Position numbers and translations under genes: made by a program. From Lactococcus petauri (GTDB taxonomy: Bacteria; Bacillota; Bacilli; Lactobacillales; Streptococcaceae): a stretch of 64,000 bases of DNA. The stretch spans positions 186,001-250,000 of the forward strand of contig NZ_MUIZ01000002.1 in the NCBI RefSeq assembly GCF_002154895.1, read 5' to 3'. A model generated the notes under the pieces. The model worked only from the letters and a program-made list of their open reading frames with translations, had not been told where the DNA came from and ran no database searches. Of the stretch, positions 35,683 through 43,087 are shown in pieces (position 1 is the stretch's first letter; the number at the start of each line of letters is the position of its first letter).

Positions 35683-36771
35683 ATGAAACGATTAGGAATC
35701 TCGATCTATCCAGAACATAGTACACTTGAACAAGACAAGGCTTATATTGACCTTGCTCATAAATATGGCTTTAGCCGTATCTTTACCTGTTTATTGTCCG
35801 TCAATGGCGAAAAGGAAGAAATTTTACAGAATTTTAAGGAAACGATAAGCTATGCCAGAAGCAAAAATTTTGAAGTGACGGTTGATATTGCACCACGTAT
35901 TTTTGATGAGTTGGGAATCTCATATGATGATTTATCTTTTTTTGCGGAGATGGGTGCGCATGGGATACGTTTAGATGTAGGTTTTACAGGTCAAGAAGAA
36001 GCCTTGATGACTTACAATCCCTATGGGCTCAAAATCGAGATCAATATGTCCAATGCGACAAAGTATATGGAAAATATTTTAAGTCATGTACCCAATCGCG
36101 ACCTTTTAGTCGGCTGTCATAATTTTTATCCCAAGCGTTTCTCGGGGCTTTCTTATGAGTTCTTTGTCAAATGCTCAAAAATGTATAAGGAAAACTACAT
36201 TCAGACGGCAGCTTTTGTTAATTCTCACGATGCAACTTATGGTCCCTGGCCAGTTATGGAAGGTTTAGCAACTCTGGAGATGCACCGTGATTTGCCCATC
36301 GAAGTTCAAGCACAGCATTTATCAGCTACAGGGTTGATTGACGATATTATTATTGGCAATGCTTATGCTTCAGAAGCGGAGATACAAAAGCTTGCTGCTC
36401 TCAACCGTCAGATGATGACTTTTGGTATTGAGCTTGACGAAGCAATTACAGAGTTAGAGCGTGTGATTGTAGAAGAAGAGCCGCATTTTTACCGTGGTGA
36501 TATTTCTGAATATATGATTCGCTCCACGCAATCACGGGTAAAATACAAGTCTGAAGCCTTCCCTAAAGGAAATACACGTGATATTAGACGGGGTGACATT
36601 ATTATTGAGAACGAAACATATGGTCAATATAAAGGAGAGCTGAACATAGCACTTAAGGACATGAAAAATTCAGGTAAAACAAATGTAGTTGCCCGAATCC
36701 GGGAAGAAGAAATCTTTCTTTTGGATTATTTACAAGCTTGGGAAAACTTTCAATTTCAAGTTAAAGGATAA
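35683..36771 (+). CDS. DUF871-family protein, MupG-like 6-phospho-glycosidase
   Basis: 362 residues. A TIM-barrel starting RLGISIYPEHSTLEQDKAYI is followed by GAHGIRLDVGFTG, VGCHNFYPKRFSGLSYEFF and a smaller C-terminal domain with RSTQSRVKYKSEAFPKGN. This is DUF871, whose characterised member MupG hydrolyses MurNAc-6-phosphate-GlcNAc in the cytoplasm during wall-sugar recycling. A PTS EIIC and an amino-sugar kinase in the same operon fit that model, although MurQ (etherase) is absent. The window starts with the end of a paralogue. AAAGGAAG precedes the ATG. Confidence 0.88.
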   Translation: MKRLGISIYPEHSTLEQDKAYIDLAHKYGFSRIFTCLLSVNGEKEEILQNFKETISYARSKNFEVTVDIAPRIFDELGISYDDLSFFAEMGAHGIRLDVGFTGQEEALMTYNPYGLKIEINMSNATKYMENILSHVPNRDLLVGCHNFYPKRFSGLSYEFFVKCSKMYKENYIQTAAFVNSHDATYGPWPVMEGLATLEMHRDLPIEVQAQHLSATGLIDDIIIGNAYASEAEIQKLAALNRQMMTFGIELDEAITELERVIVEEEPHFYRGDISEYMIRSTQSRVKYKSEAFPKGNTRDIRRGDIIIENETYGQYKGELNIALKDMKNSGKTNVVARIREEEIFLLDYLQAWENFQFQVKG

Positions 36772-36780
36772 TTGAAAGAT

Positions 36781-37674
36781 ATGAAGATTATTATTGGCGT
36801 GGATGCTGGTGGAACAAAAACAGAAGCTGTAGCTTACGATAGAGATGGAAATTCTTTAGCACAGGCATATTCTTCCTATGGAAATGTATTGATTGATTTT
36901 ACAGCAGCTTGTCATCATATTCAGCAAGCCATCAAAAGGTGCTTGAATGTATTACCTGATGCGGAGTTAGTTGCCCTTTCTTTAGGTGTGGCTGGAATAG
37001 GTTCAGGAAAATATAACGCAGAGCTTCAGCAAGCTTTATCCTCCTTTGGGGTTCCTATCCGGATAGAGACTGATGCACATATCGCACATGCGGCCTATTT
37101 CCCTAAGGGTGATGGTATTTTGACAATCGCAGGGACAGGTGCTGTCAGTTTTGGTCACAAAGGAGAAAAGCAAGTAATGACTGGTGGTTGGGGGCATCTG
37201 ATCGGAGCCGATCGTGGCTCTGGATATTGGATTGCTCTTCAGGCTATTGAAAAGATGGCAAACGACGAAGACCACGGGAAACCTTTATCCCAACTTTCAA
37301 ATGCGATTCTCCATTATCTTAACCTTCCTGATTCATTCGCAATAAAACGATTTGTCTACGGCGCACCTAAGAAAGAACTTGCAGCACTGACACCGATTAT
37401 TGTTGCCGAAGCAAATAAGGACAGCATTTCAGCTCAAAATATTCTGAGAGAAGCAGGACAGTTTTTGGCACAGATAACAATTGATAACTATAACAAATTA
37501 GATCGGCCCCAAGCCATTGGCATTGCTTTAAAGGGCTCTGTCCTTTTGAAAATACCTCAAGTGCAGACAACATTTATACAAGAAGTAAAGAAATTTGTAC
37601 CAACAGCCTCTATCATAACTGAAGAAGTATCCTCAACCCAAGGTGCATTTTCCCTGGCTTTGGCTGAATTATAA
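36781..37674 (+). CDS. BadF/BcrAD-type ATPase, N-acetylglucosamine/MurNAc kinase-like
   Basis: About 297 residues of the ASKHA fold: IIIGVDAGGTKTEAVAYD (phosphate 1), SLGVAGIGSGKY, LTIAGTGAVSFGHKG (phosphate 2) and GGWGHLIGADRGSGYWI. This family includes N-acetylglucosamine kinase and MurK, which phosphorylate wall amino sugars at C6 or C1. As the partner of a MupG-like hydrolase it probably phosphorylates the non-phosphorylated half of the cleaved disaccharide. The start could be ATG 36781 or TTG 36772: AAAGGA at 36763-36768 is slightly far from the first and too close to the second. It ends the operon. Confidence 0.85.
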   Translation: MKIIIGVDAGGTKTEAVAYDRDGNSLAQAYSSYGNVLIDFTAACHHIQQAIKRCLNVLPDAELVALSLGVAGIGSGKYNAELQQALSSFGVPIRIETDAHIAHAAYFPKGDGILTIAGTGAVSFGHKGEKQVMTGGWGHLIGADRGSGYWIALQAIEKMANDEDHGKPLSQLSNAILHYLNLPDSFAIKRFVYGAPKKELAALTPIIVAEANKDSISAQNILREAGQFLAQITIDNYNKLDRPQAIGIALKGSVLLKIPQVQTTFIQEVKKFVPTASIITEEVSSTQGAFSLALAEL

Positions 37675-37708
37675 AAAGAATTTTTCGCAATATTCTTTGT
37701 GATTTTAA

Positions 37709-37744
37709 AAAAACACTTGAGCAATATTCTCAAGTGTTTTTATT
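37709..37744 (+). terminator. Intrinsic terminator of the second PTS cassette
   Basis: AAAACACTTGAG and CTCAAGTGTTTT, perfect 12-base arms around CAATATT. Confidence 0.95.
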
Positions 37745-37768
37745 ATACGTTCTTCTCAACATTTATTC

Positions 37769-37804
37769 TTGACATATCAAAAAGATAGGTTTACAATTGT
37801 AAAC
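37769..37804 (+). promoter_or_regulatory. Promoter with cop box (CopR/CopY operator)
   Basis: TTGACA (37769-37774), 17 bases, TACAAT (37792-37797). GTTTACAATTGTAAAC (37789-37804) is a perfect 16-base palindrome over the -10. It contains TTACAATTGTAA, an exact match to the cop box (kTACAnnTGTAm) of lactococcal/enterococcal copper repressors. Confidence 0.8.
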
Positions 37805-37819
37805 ATAGGAGGCGGGCAT

Positions 37820-38902
37820 ATGGAACTACATCATATATCTCTACTTACAGCTGACTTTGAGCAGAATTTTGATTTTTATGTTAATATTTTAGGCTTGCGT
37901 TTGGTGAAAAACTCTATTAATCAAGGTAATATCTATATGCGACATGTGTATTACGGTGACTTTATGGGGACTCTTGGAACTGTAGTGACTTTTTTTCCGG
38001 ATCAACGCTTTGATGTAGAACGGCAAGATGGGAGTGACTATTTGTCCAGTATCCAATTCAAAATTCCTAAGGATTCTACTGAATACTGGGCGCAACGTTT
38101 TAAGAAGTTTGGCTTAGAATATCAACACACAGACAATACTTTACAGGTTCTTGATTTTGACAAGATTTTACTTGAGTTTATCGAAGTAGAAGAGCAAAAT
38201 CAAGATGCCCACATCAATGTGCTGTCAGATGTACCTGCAGCTTTCCAAATCACAGGACTCTGGGGCAGTCGTCTTTACAGCTCAAATCTTGAGCAGACAA
38301 GGATCTTTTTCCAAGAGATACTGGGGAGTGAGGGAGGTATTACGCTTCTTCCCGCAACATCTAAAGAAGGCAAACGAGTCTGGGGGAGAGGGTCAATTGA
38401 CCATATCGCTTTTGCAGTTCCTAACAGTAAAGCGCTCGATAATATATGGGAAAAAGCGCTAAGCTTAGGTTATGAGAGAGAATTATATGCGGATCGTGGT
38501 TATTTTCGATCGGTATATCTTAAAGAGCCAGGCGGTGTAAGGATTGAGTTTGCGACCCTAACTCCAGGCTTTACTCTGGATGAATCAGTTCAAGATTTGG
38601 GAAGCGATTTAGCTTTACCGCCACGTTATGAAGCAAAACGTCAAGAACTCTTGCGCTATTATCAAAAGCAAGGTGTTCATTTTAAAAAAAGAAAGAAGAA
38701 AATCATGAAAATTAAAGTACAACATCTTAACGGCCGTCAAGAAAGTAAAGAATTCGCTAACGTAGAAGAATTTGTTCTCCTCCAAAATCGTGAAATTCCT
38801 GCTTTAGAAGATTCAGCTAAAGTATTAGAACTCGAAATTGATGGTCAAAACCGCGAATTTGAAGGAAATATTGCTGCGCTTTATTTTGAATTGAGCAAAT
38901 AA
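37820..38902 (+). CDS. Two-domain VOC dioxygenase-like protein fused to a DUF4649-like domain
   Basis: About 360 residues from ATG 37820, which follows GGAGG. Two vicinal-oxygen-chelate repeats occupy residues 1-280: LHHISLLTADFEQNFDFY, then IDHIAFAVPNSKALD with GGVRIEFATLTPGF. They resemble glyoxalase/ring-cleavage dioxygenases of the CatE/MhqO/LinE kind that deal with quinones and aldehydes. After a basic linker (KKRKKK) the last 65 residues, starting at an internal Met (38705), look like the separate small protein DUF4649. The cop box before it implies copper-responsive control; the L. lactis CopR regulon, as I recall, includes a glyoxalase gene (yaiA). Confidence 0.8.
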   Translation: MELHHISLLTADFEQNFDFYVNILGLRLVKNSINQGNIYMRHVYYGDFMGTLGTVVTFFPDQRFDVERQDGSDYLSSIQFKIPKDSTEYWAQRFKKFGLEYQHTDNTLQVLDFDKILLEFIEVEEQNQDAHINVLSDVPAAFQITGLWGSRLYSSNLEQTRIFFQEILGSEGGITLLPATSKEGKRVWGRGSIDHIAFAVPNSKALDNIWEKALSLGYERELYADRGYFRSVYLKEPGGVRIEFATLTPGFTLDESVQDLGSDLALPPRYEAKRQELLRYYQKQGVHFKKRKKKIMKIKVQHLNGRQESKEFANVEEFVLLQNREIPALEDSAKVLELEIDGQNREFEGNIAALYFELSK

Positions 38903-38946
38903 TAAATTCCCGCCTGCTTGGCGATAATAATACATGGAGAAACAAA

Positions 38947-39522
38947 ATGACAAGTGGACGTTTATCTGCATTTACAGATGGAATTGTCGCCATCTTAATT
39001 ACTGTTATGGTTTTAAACCTGCGCATTCCTAAAGGTCCAAATTGGACAGACTTATTTGATATGGGATTTATTTTCTTAACCTATCTTGCAAGTTTTTACT
39101 TGTTAGCCATCTATTGGAATAACCATCATCACCTTTTCCATCTGGCTGAACGTGTTTCAGGAAGAATTCTGTGGTGGAATGTCGTGCTCTTATTTTTTAT
39201 GAGTTTCATTCCCTTTACCACAAACTGGCTGTCTGAATTTTCAGGTTCAAAAACGCCTGAGATTGTTTATGCTGTAAATAACTTATTTATTGATATTATT
39301 TTCAATATCTTAAGCTACGAAATTTTTAAATCGAGAAATTATAAACTAAAGGACATGCATTGGGTTTGGAAAGGCGGTTTCTCCATCCTCATTTTAATGG
39401 TCGGAATTTTACTGACCGTTTTACTGCCTGTAGCTCAGATTTCATTAGTGGCAACGATCTTGAGTATGATTCCGTGGGTAATTCCAGATAAGCAGATTGA
39501 AAATTATGTCAATAAAAATTAA
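38947..39522 (+). CDS. TMEM175/DUF1211 family membrane protein
   Basis: 191 residues with about six membrane segments. The N-terminus SGRLSAFTDGIVAILITVMV carries the RxxxF(S/T)D motif of the TMEM175 family, and AIYWNNHHHLFHLAERV follows in the second repeat region. Bacterial TMEM175 proteins form potassium-permeable channels, so a K+ leak or pH/K+ role is likely, but selectivity is unproven. It lies 44 bases after the VOC fusion gene with a TGGAG site before the ATG and may be read from the same cop-box promoter. Confidence 0.85.
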   Translation: MTSGRLSAFTDGIVAILITVMVLNLRIPKGPNWTDLFDMGFIFLTYLASFYLLAIYWNNHHHLFHLAERVSGRILWWNVVLLFFMSFIPFTTNWLSEFSGSKTPEIVYAVNNLFIDIIFNILSYEIFKSRNYKLKDMHWVWKGGFSILILMVGILLTVLLPVAQISLVATILSMIPWVIPDKQIENYVNKN

Positions 39523-39535
39523 ACAATCTATTGTC

Positions 39536-39575
39536 AAAAAAAGTGGCTCAACACAGTGTTTGGTCACTTTTATTT
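39536..39575 (+). terminator. Intrinsic terminator
   Basis: AAAAGTG and CACTTTT arms around a 20-base loop, then a T-rich tract; weaker than its neighbours. Confidence 0.6.
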
Positions 39576-39625
39576 TGTTGTAAGAAACATAAATTGTGTT
39601 AAGATGAAGTGAGAGGAGAAGAAGC

Positions 39626-40045
39626 ATGATCAGAAAAATGAAGGCTGAAGACCTGCAAAAAGTTGTAGAGCTTTGGCTGAGAGTTAATATTGCTAATCAT
39701 CGGTTCATCAAGCGTGAGTACTGGCTGAAGCAAGCTGCAGCTGTTGAAGAAGCCATGAAAGATGCTGAAATATATGTTTACGAAGAAAACCAAAAAATCA
39801 TTGCTTTTGTCGGTTTGATTGACCAATATATTGCAGGCATTTTTGTGAGTAATAGCAAGCAGTCTAAAGGTATTGGCAAATCACTTTTACAGCATATTAA
39901 AGCTTCAAGTCAAACGCTCTCTTTAAAAGTTTACCAGAAAAATGAAGGTGCTCTTCGTTTCTACCAAAGGGAAGGCTTTAAAATAGTGGCTGAAGGCTTA
40001 GATGAAGATAATAATGAAAAAGAGTTTTTGATGACTTGGAACTAA
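39626..40045 (+). CDS. GNAT-family N-acetyltransferase
   Basis: 139 residues, a small cytoplasmic acetyl-CoA-dependent transferase. It begins MIRKMKAEDLQKVVELWLRV, has the acetyl-CoA-binding motif SKQSKGIGKSLLQHIK near residues 90-105, and ends VYQKNEGALRFYQREGFK, typical of YjaB/RimI-like members. The target is unknown. AGAGGAGAAG precedes the ATG. A terminator shared with the convergent amidase gene follows. Confidence 0.88.
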   Translation: MIRKMKAEDLQKVVELWLRVNIANHRFIKREYWLKQAAAVEEAMKDAEIYVYEENQKIIAFVGLIDQYIAGIFVSNSKQSKGIGKSLLQHIKASSQTLSLKVYQKNEGALRFYQREGFKIVAEGLDEDNNEKEFLMTWN

Positions 40046-40071
40046 AAAGAACCATATTTTGGTTCTTTTTT
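40044..40071. terminator. Bidirectional terminator between acetyltransferase and amidase
   Basis: AAAAAGAACC and GGTTCTTTTT, perfect 10-base arms around ATATTTT. Confidence 0.9.
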
Positions 40072-40080
40072 GATTTTTAC

Positions 40081-41556
40081 TCAATTGTTATAAAACTCAG
40101 GTAAGATGAACTGGTCATTATTTTCAAATTGTAAAGCGAGACTTAGCATCAATACTTCCGAGTTTTTCTGGCCCCAAAGTTGAACACCTTGTGGTAAATG
40201 TGTTTCTTCCTCCAAGTAAATTGGAAGTGACAAGGCAGGTTGTCCTGTGAGATTACTGATAAAGTTGTAAGGCGTGAAAGCCAAGGAGTTTTCGAACGCT
40301 TGTTCTATGGTTGAGATTTGTTCAGAAAAGTCGTATAACTCCATGTGTTTCATTTTTTCCGTAATGTTAGGATGGATGAGTTCTTCGTCCACTTTGGGGG
40401 CTGTTTTGGCTGTAGTCGGCGTTAAGAAGAGGTCAAAATTTTTAAAAATTTCTTCATCCAATGTGGCACATGCGCTATCCCACTTATTTAAAGCTTGAAC
40501 ATAAGAAGCAGCATCCGCATTACGACCAGCTTCTAACAAGGCATAAGTTAGTGGCTCTACATCACTGTTAATTATCTTGCGGTCATTAGCAATTTCCCAA
40601 GGTTTAAGCATAGCATATGTTTCAGCAGCATTCATTTGATAATATGTCTGAATCAAAGAGCGAGCATCGAAAGGAAAAGAAACCTCAGTTAGTTGATGAC
40701 CTTGAGCTTTTAGAAAGTCTACGGCTTTTTGAAGAGCGGCCTTAGAGGTCTCCGAAAGCATTATTCCCGATACCGGTGATTCAAAGGAATAAGCAATGTT
40801 TAAAGCTTTGTTTGGTTCTGTGAGATGATGCAGTGCCTTCTTATCTAATAACTCTGTTTGATAAGGATCAGCTTCTTGTTTAAGTTGCATTTCGGCCACA
40901 AAACTTGCTGTATCACGTACAGAAATAGTTAAAGCTCCAGTAGTTGCTGCACCTTGCCAACCTCGGTAGTTTCCTGGGCCCTGTGGCATAAGACCTCGTG
41001 TCATTTTCAAACCAATAAGACCTGAAAAAGAAGCAGGAATACGTATGGAGCCACCACCATCAGAGGCGCCAGCCATAGGGAAAATCCCAGAAGCTACAGC
41101 GGAAGCAGCTCCACCTGAAGAGCCACCAGAGTAATAAGCTGTATTCCAAACATTACGTGTGTCGCCATAAAGAGCTGAGTCTGTAATATTTTTAAAACCA
41201 AATTCAGGAGAATTTGTTTGTCCGAAAGGCGTTAAGCCAGCTTTAAGAGCAGCTTTGACAAAGTTATCGTCTGAATGGGCCATATTGTCTTCAAAAAGTT
41301 TTGAACTCGAAGTTGACGGAAGTCCTGCATGATCTTGCCCCAGCATCTTTAGTGGAAAGGGAAGACCTGCGAAATAACCGTTTTCTGTTTTTGATAAATC
41401 AGCTTGAGCCTGATGCAAGTCATAGGCAACGACGGCATTGTATTGCGGATTGATTTTTTCCAGTTTTTTTTGAGTGTTTTGGAGTAATTCAGTAGCACTG
41501 ATTTGACCAGCACGGATTTTTTCTGCCCAATATGTAGCGTCTTTAATCTTTCTCAT
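40081..41556 (-). CDS. Amidase-signature-family amidase
   Basis: 491 residues. The amidase signature catalytic triad is visible: Lys in GLPFPLKMLGQD (near residue 90), the cis-Ser in GGSSGGAASAVASG and the nucleophile Ser in GASDGGGSIRIPASFSGLIG. It is cytoplasmic, with no signal. It hydrolyses amides of unknown identity; GatA is excluded, since there are no gatB/gatC neighbours and the divergence is too high. Its start overlaps the end of the solute-binding lipoprotein gene by 14 bases, suggesting a joint role in uptake and hydrolysis of an amide such as an amino-acid derivative. Confidence 0.9.
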   Translation of the reverse strand: MRKIKDATYWAEKIRAGQISATELLQNTQKKLEKINPQYNAVVAYDLHQAQADLSKTENGYFAGLPFPLKMLGQDHAGLPSTSSSKLFEDNMAHSDDNFVKAALKAGLTPFGQTNSPEFGFKNITDSALYGDTRNVWNTAYYSGGSSGGAASAVASGIFPMAGASDGGGSIRIPASFSGLIGLKMTRGLMPQGPGNYRGWQGAATTGALTISVRDTASFVAEMQLKQEADPYQTELLDKKALHHLTEPNKALNIAYSFESPVSGIMLSETSKAALQKAVDFLKAQGHQLTEVSFPFDARSLIQTYYQMNAAETYAMLKPWEIANDRKIINSDVEPLTYALLEAGRNADAASYVQALNKWDSACATLDEEIFKNFDLFLTPTTAKTAPKVDEELIHPNITEKMKHMELYDFSEQISTIEQAFENSLAFTPYNFISNLTGQPALSLPIYLEEETHLPQGVQLWGQKNSEVLMLSLALQFENNDQFILPEFYNN

Positions 41557-42391
41557 CTTTCATATCTTCCTCTCTAGGAGTAAAATCGCCACCGAGGTAT
41601 TTTTCAGAAAGTTTTTTCATCGTTCCATTTTCTTGAAGTTTTACCAAGGCTTTATCGACTTTCTGTTGTAGGTCTTTGTCTTCTTTTTCCTTACCAAAAA
41701 TGAAATAGCTAAATCCTGTATGTTTATCTGTCTCGCCTAAATCAATTGGTTCGACTTTTAAATTATAAGCATGTTGCTGGATGATTTGTGTGAGGGAAAT
41801 TTGATCGTAAATCACAAAGTCACTTTTTCCTGAGTCAACATCAGCAACATAAGAAGCTAATGGATAGCTGGCGTCCATATATTTTAAATTCATTGCTTTG
41901 TCAGGATTTTCCTTGTTCCAGTTTTCCAGCATTGTTGCGACTTGAACACCAGATAAGACTTCGGTGGTTTTACCGGCTAAGTCATTCAAAGATTTGACTT
42001 GTAACTCAGGTTTAACTGCTACCGATGTTGCTGACTTGGATAGAGGCAGTGAGTAATTGTATTTTTCTGCACGTTCAGGTGTCCAAGAAAGAGCATTTGC
42101 AGCCATTTGAAAACGTCCATTATCAATTCCAGACAGTACAGAATTAAAATCAATGACTTGGAATTTTAATTTGTATTCAGGAAGTTCTTTGAAAACAGCG
42201 CGTGCAAGTTCCACATCATAACCTGTTAACTTATTGTCCTCCATATAAGTATTAGGTTTTGAGTTAGCATTTGTGGCCACGATAATTTCCTTTGGCTCAG
42301 GCTTAACGCTTTCTTTTTTGCTGCAAGCGGTCAAAACCCCAAAAGAAGTGAGAGAAAATAAGGCTAGACCTAAAACTAATTTTTTATTCAT
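41543..42391 (-). CDS. Amino-acid-type ABC transporter substrate-binding lipoprotein
   Basis: 282 residues, secreted and lipid-anchored: signal peptide MNKKLVLGLALFSLTSF with lipobox LTAC. The SBP family 3 fold is evident from EIIVATNANSKPNTYMEDNK, LTGYDVELARAVFKEL, ALSWTPERAEKYNYSLPL and SDFVIYDQISLTQII. No permease or ATPase gene is adjacent, so it must dock to a transporter encoded elsewhere. Its 5' leader has a small perfect hairpin between an AGAAAGGAA site and the ATG. The gene is coupled to the downstream amidase. Confidence 0.92.
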   Translation of the reverse strand: MNKKLVLGLALFSLTSFGVLTACSKKESVKPEPKEIIVATNANSKPNTYMEDNKLTGYDVELARAVFKELPEYKLKFQVIDFNSVLSGIDNGRFQMAANALSWTPERAEKYNYSLPLSKSATSVAVKPELQVKSLNDLAGKTTEVLSGVQVATMLENWNKENPDKAMNLKYMDASYPLASYVADVDSGKSDFVIYDQISLTQIIQQHAYNLKVEPIDLGETDKHTGFSYFIFGKEKEDKDLQQKVDKALVKLQENGTMKKLSEKYLGGDFTPREEDMKDEKD

Positions 42392-42427
42392 TTATATATA
42401 ATGGGTTTTTGCAAACCCTTCCTTTCT
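42392..42427 (-). promoter_or_regulatory. Leader hairpin between ribosome binding site and start of the SBP gene
   Basis: Read on the minus strand, AGAAAGGAA is followed by GGGTTTGCAAAAACCC (6-base arms), then 11 bases and the ATG. The linear gap of 27 bases would shrink to about 11 if the hairpin folds. No nearer Shine-Dalgarno sequence is visible. Confidence 0.45.
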
Positions 42428-42531
42428 GTATATTTTTATTTTAGCAAATTTTAAAAATTCAGAAGCTTTTTATGTTTGGAAATTTTTGGTATGATCAAAA
42501 AGAACAAAAGAATAGGATAAAGGAGATAAAA

Positions 42532-42978
42532 ATGGCAAAACATATCTTTACATCGCAAATTAATTGGCCCGGTGGACGTAATGCTATCGGAAAGCTAGAA
42601 ACAGGCGCTTTGCAAGAGAAAATTTCGATTCCATCTGTGATGGATGGTCCAGGTGTGGGGACGAATCCAGACGAAATGCTCTTGGGAGCTGCAAGTACTT
42701 GTTATACGATTACACTGGCAGCTTTACTTGAACGCAATGAGATTGCAGTACTTGATTTTAAAGTTGAATCTGAAGCAACAGTTAGTGTTGAAAAAGGAGT
42801 TTTTACTTATGAAAAAATTGTCCATGACCTTTATTTGAAAATTGATGAAAAAACAGATTACGACAAGACTTATCGCCTTGCTCAATATGCCGAAACTTCT
42901 TGCATGATTTCGAGAGCCGTGCAAGGTAATGTTGCAATCGAAGCTAACATCCATCTAGAAAAGGAAAAAGCAAGTTAA
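42532..42978 (+). CDS. OsmC/Ohr-family peroxidase-like protein
   Basis: 148 residues from ATG 42532 (AAAGGAGA before it). The OsmC fold is indicated by INWPGGRNAIGKLETG, the first reactive Cys in LGAASTCYTITLAAL and the second in AETSCMISRAVQGN. Proteins of this family reduce organic hydroperoxides using a Cys pair. The subtype (OsmC, Ohr or YhfA-like) is not fixed by what I can see. It precedes gshAB, another thiol/redox gene, but a promoter lies between them. Confidence 0.88.
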   Translation: MAKHIFTSQINWPGGRNAIGKLETGALQEKISIPSVMDGPGVGTNPDEMLLGAASTCYTITLAALLERNEIAVLDFKVESEATVSVEKGVFTYEKIVHDLYLKIDEKTDYDKTYRLAQYAETSCMISRAVQGNVAIEANIHLEKEKAS

Positions 42979-43087
42979 GCAGATATTCCATTTTTATTTT
43001 GGTGGAGGGTAAGTATTAACATGATATAATAGCAGTAAAAGTTTCAAAAAATTCAATTCGAGAAAAAATAGAAATCTGGAAATAAAA

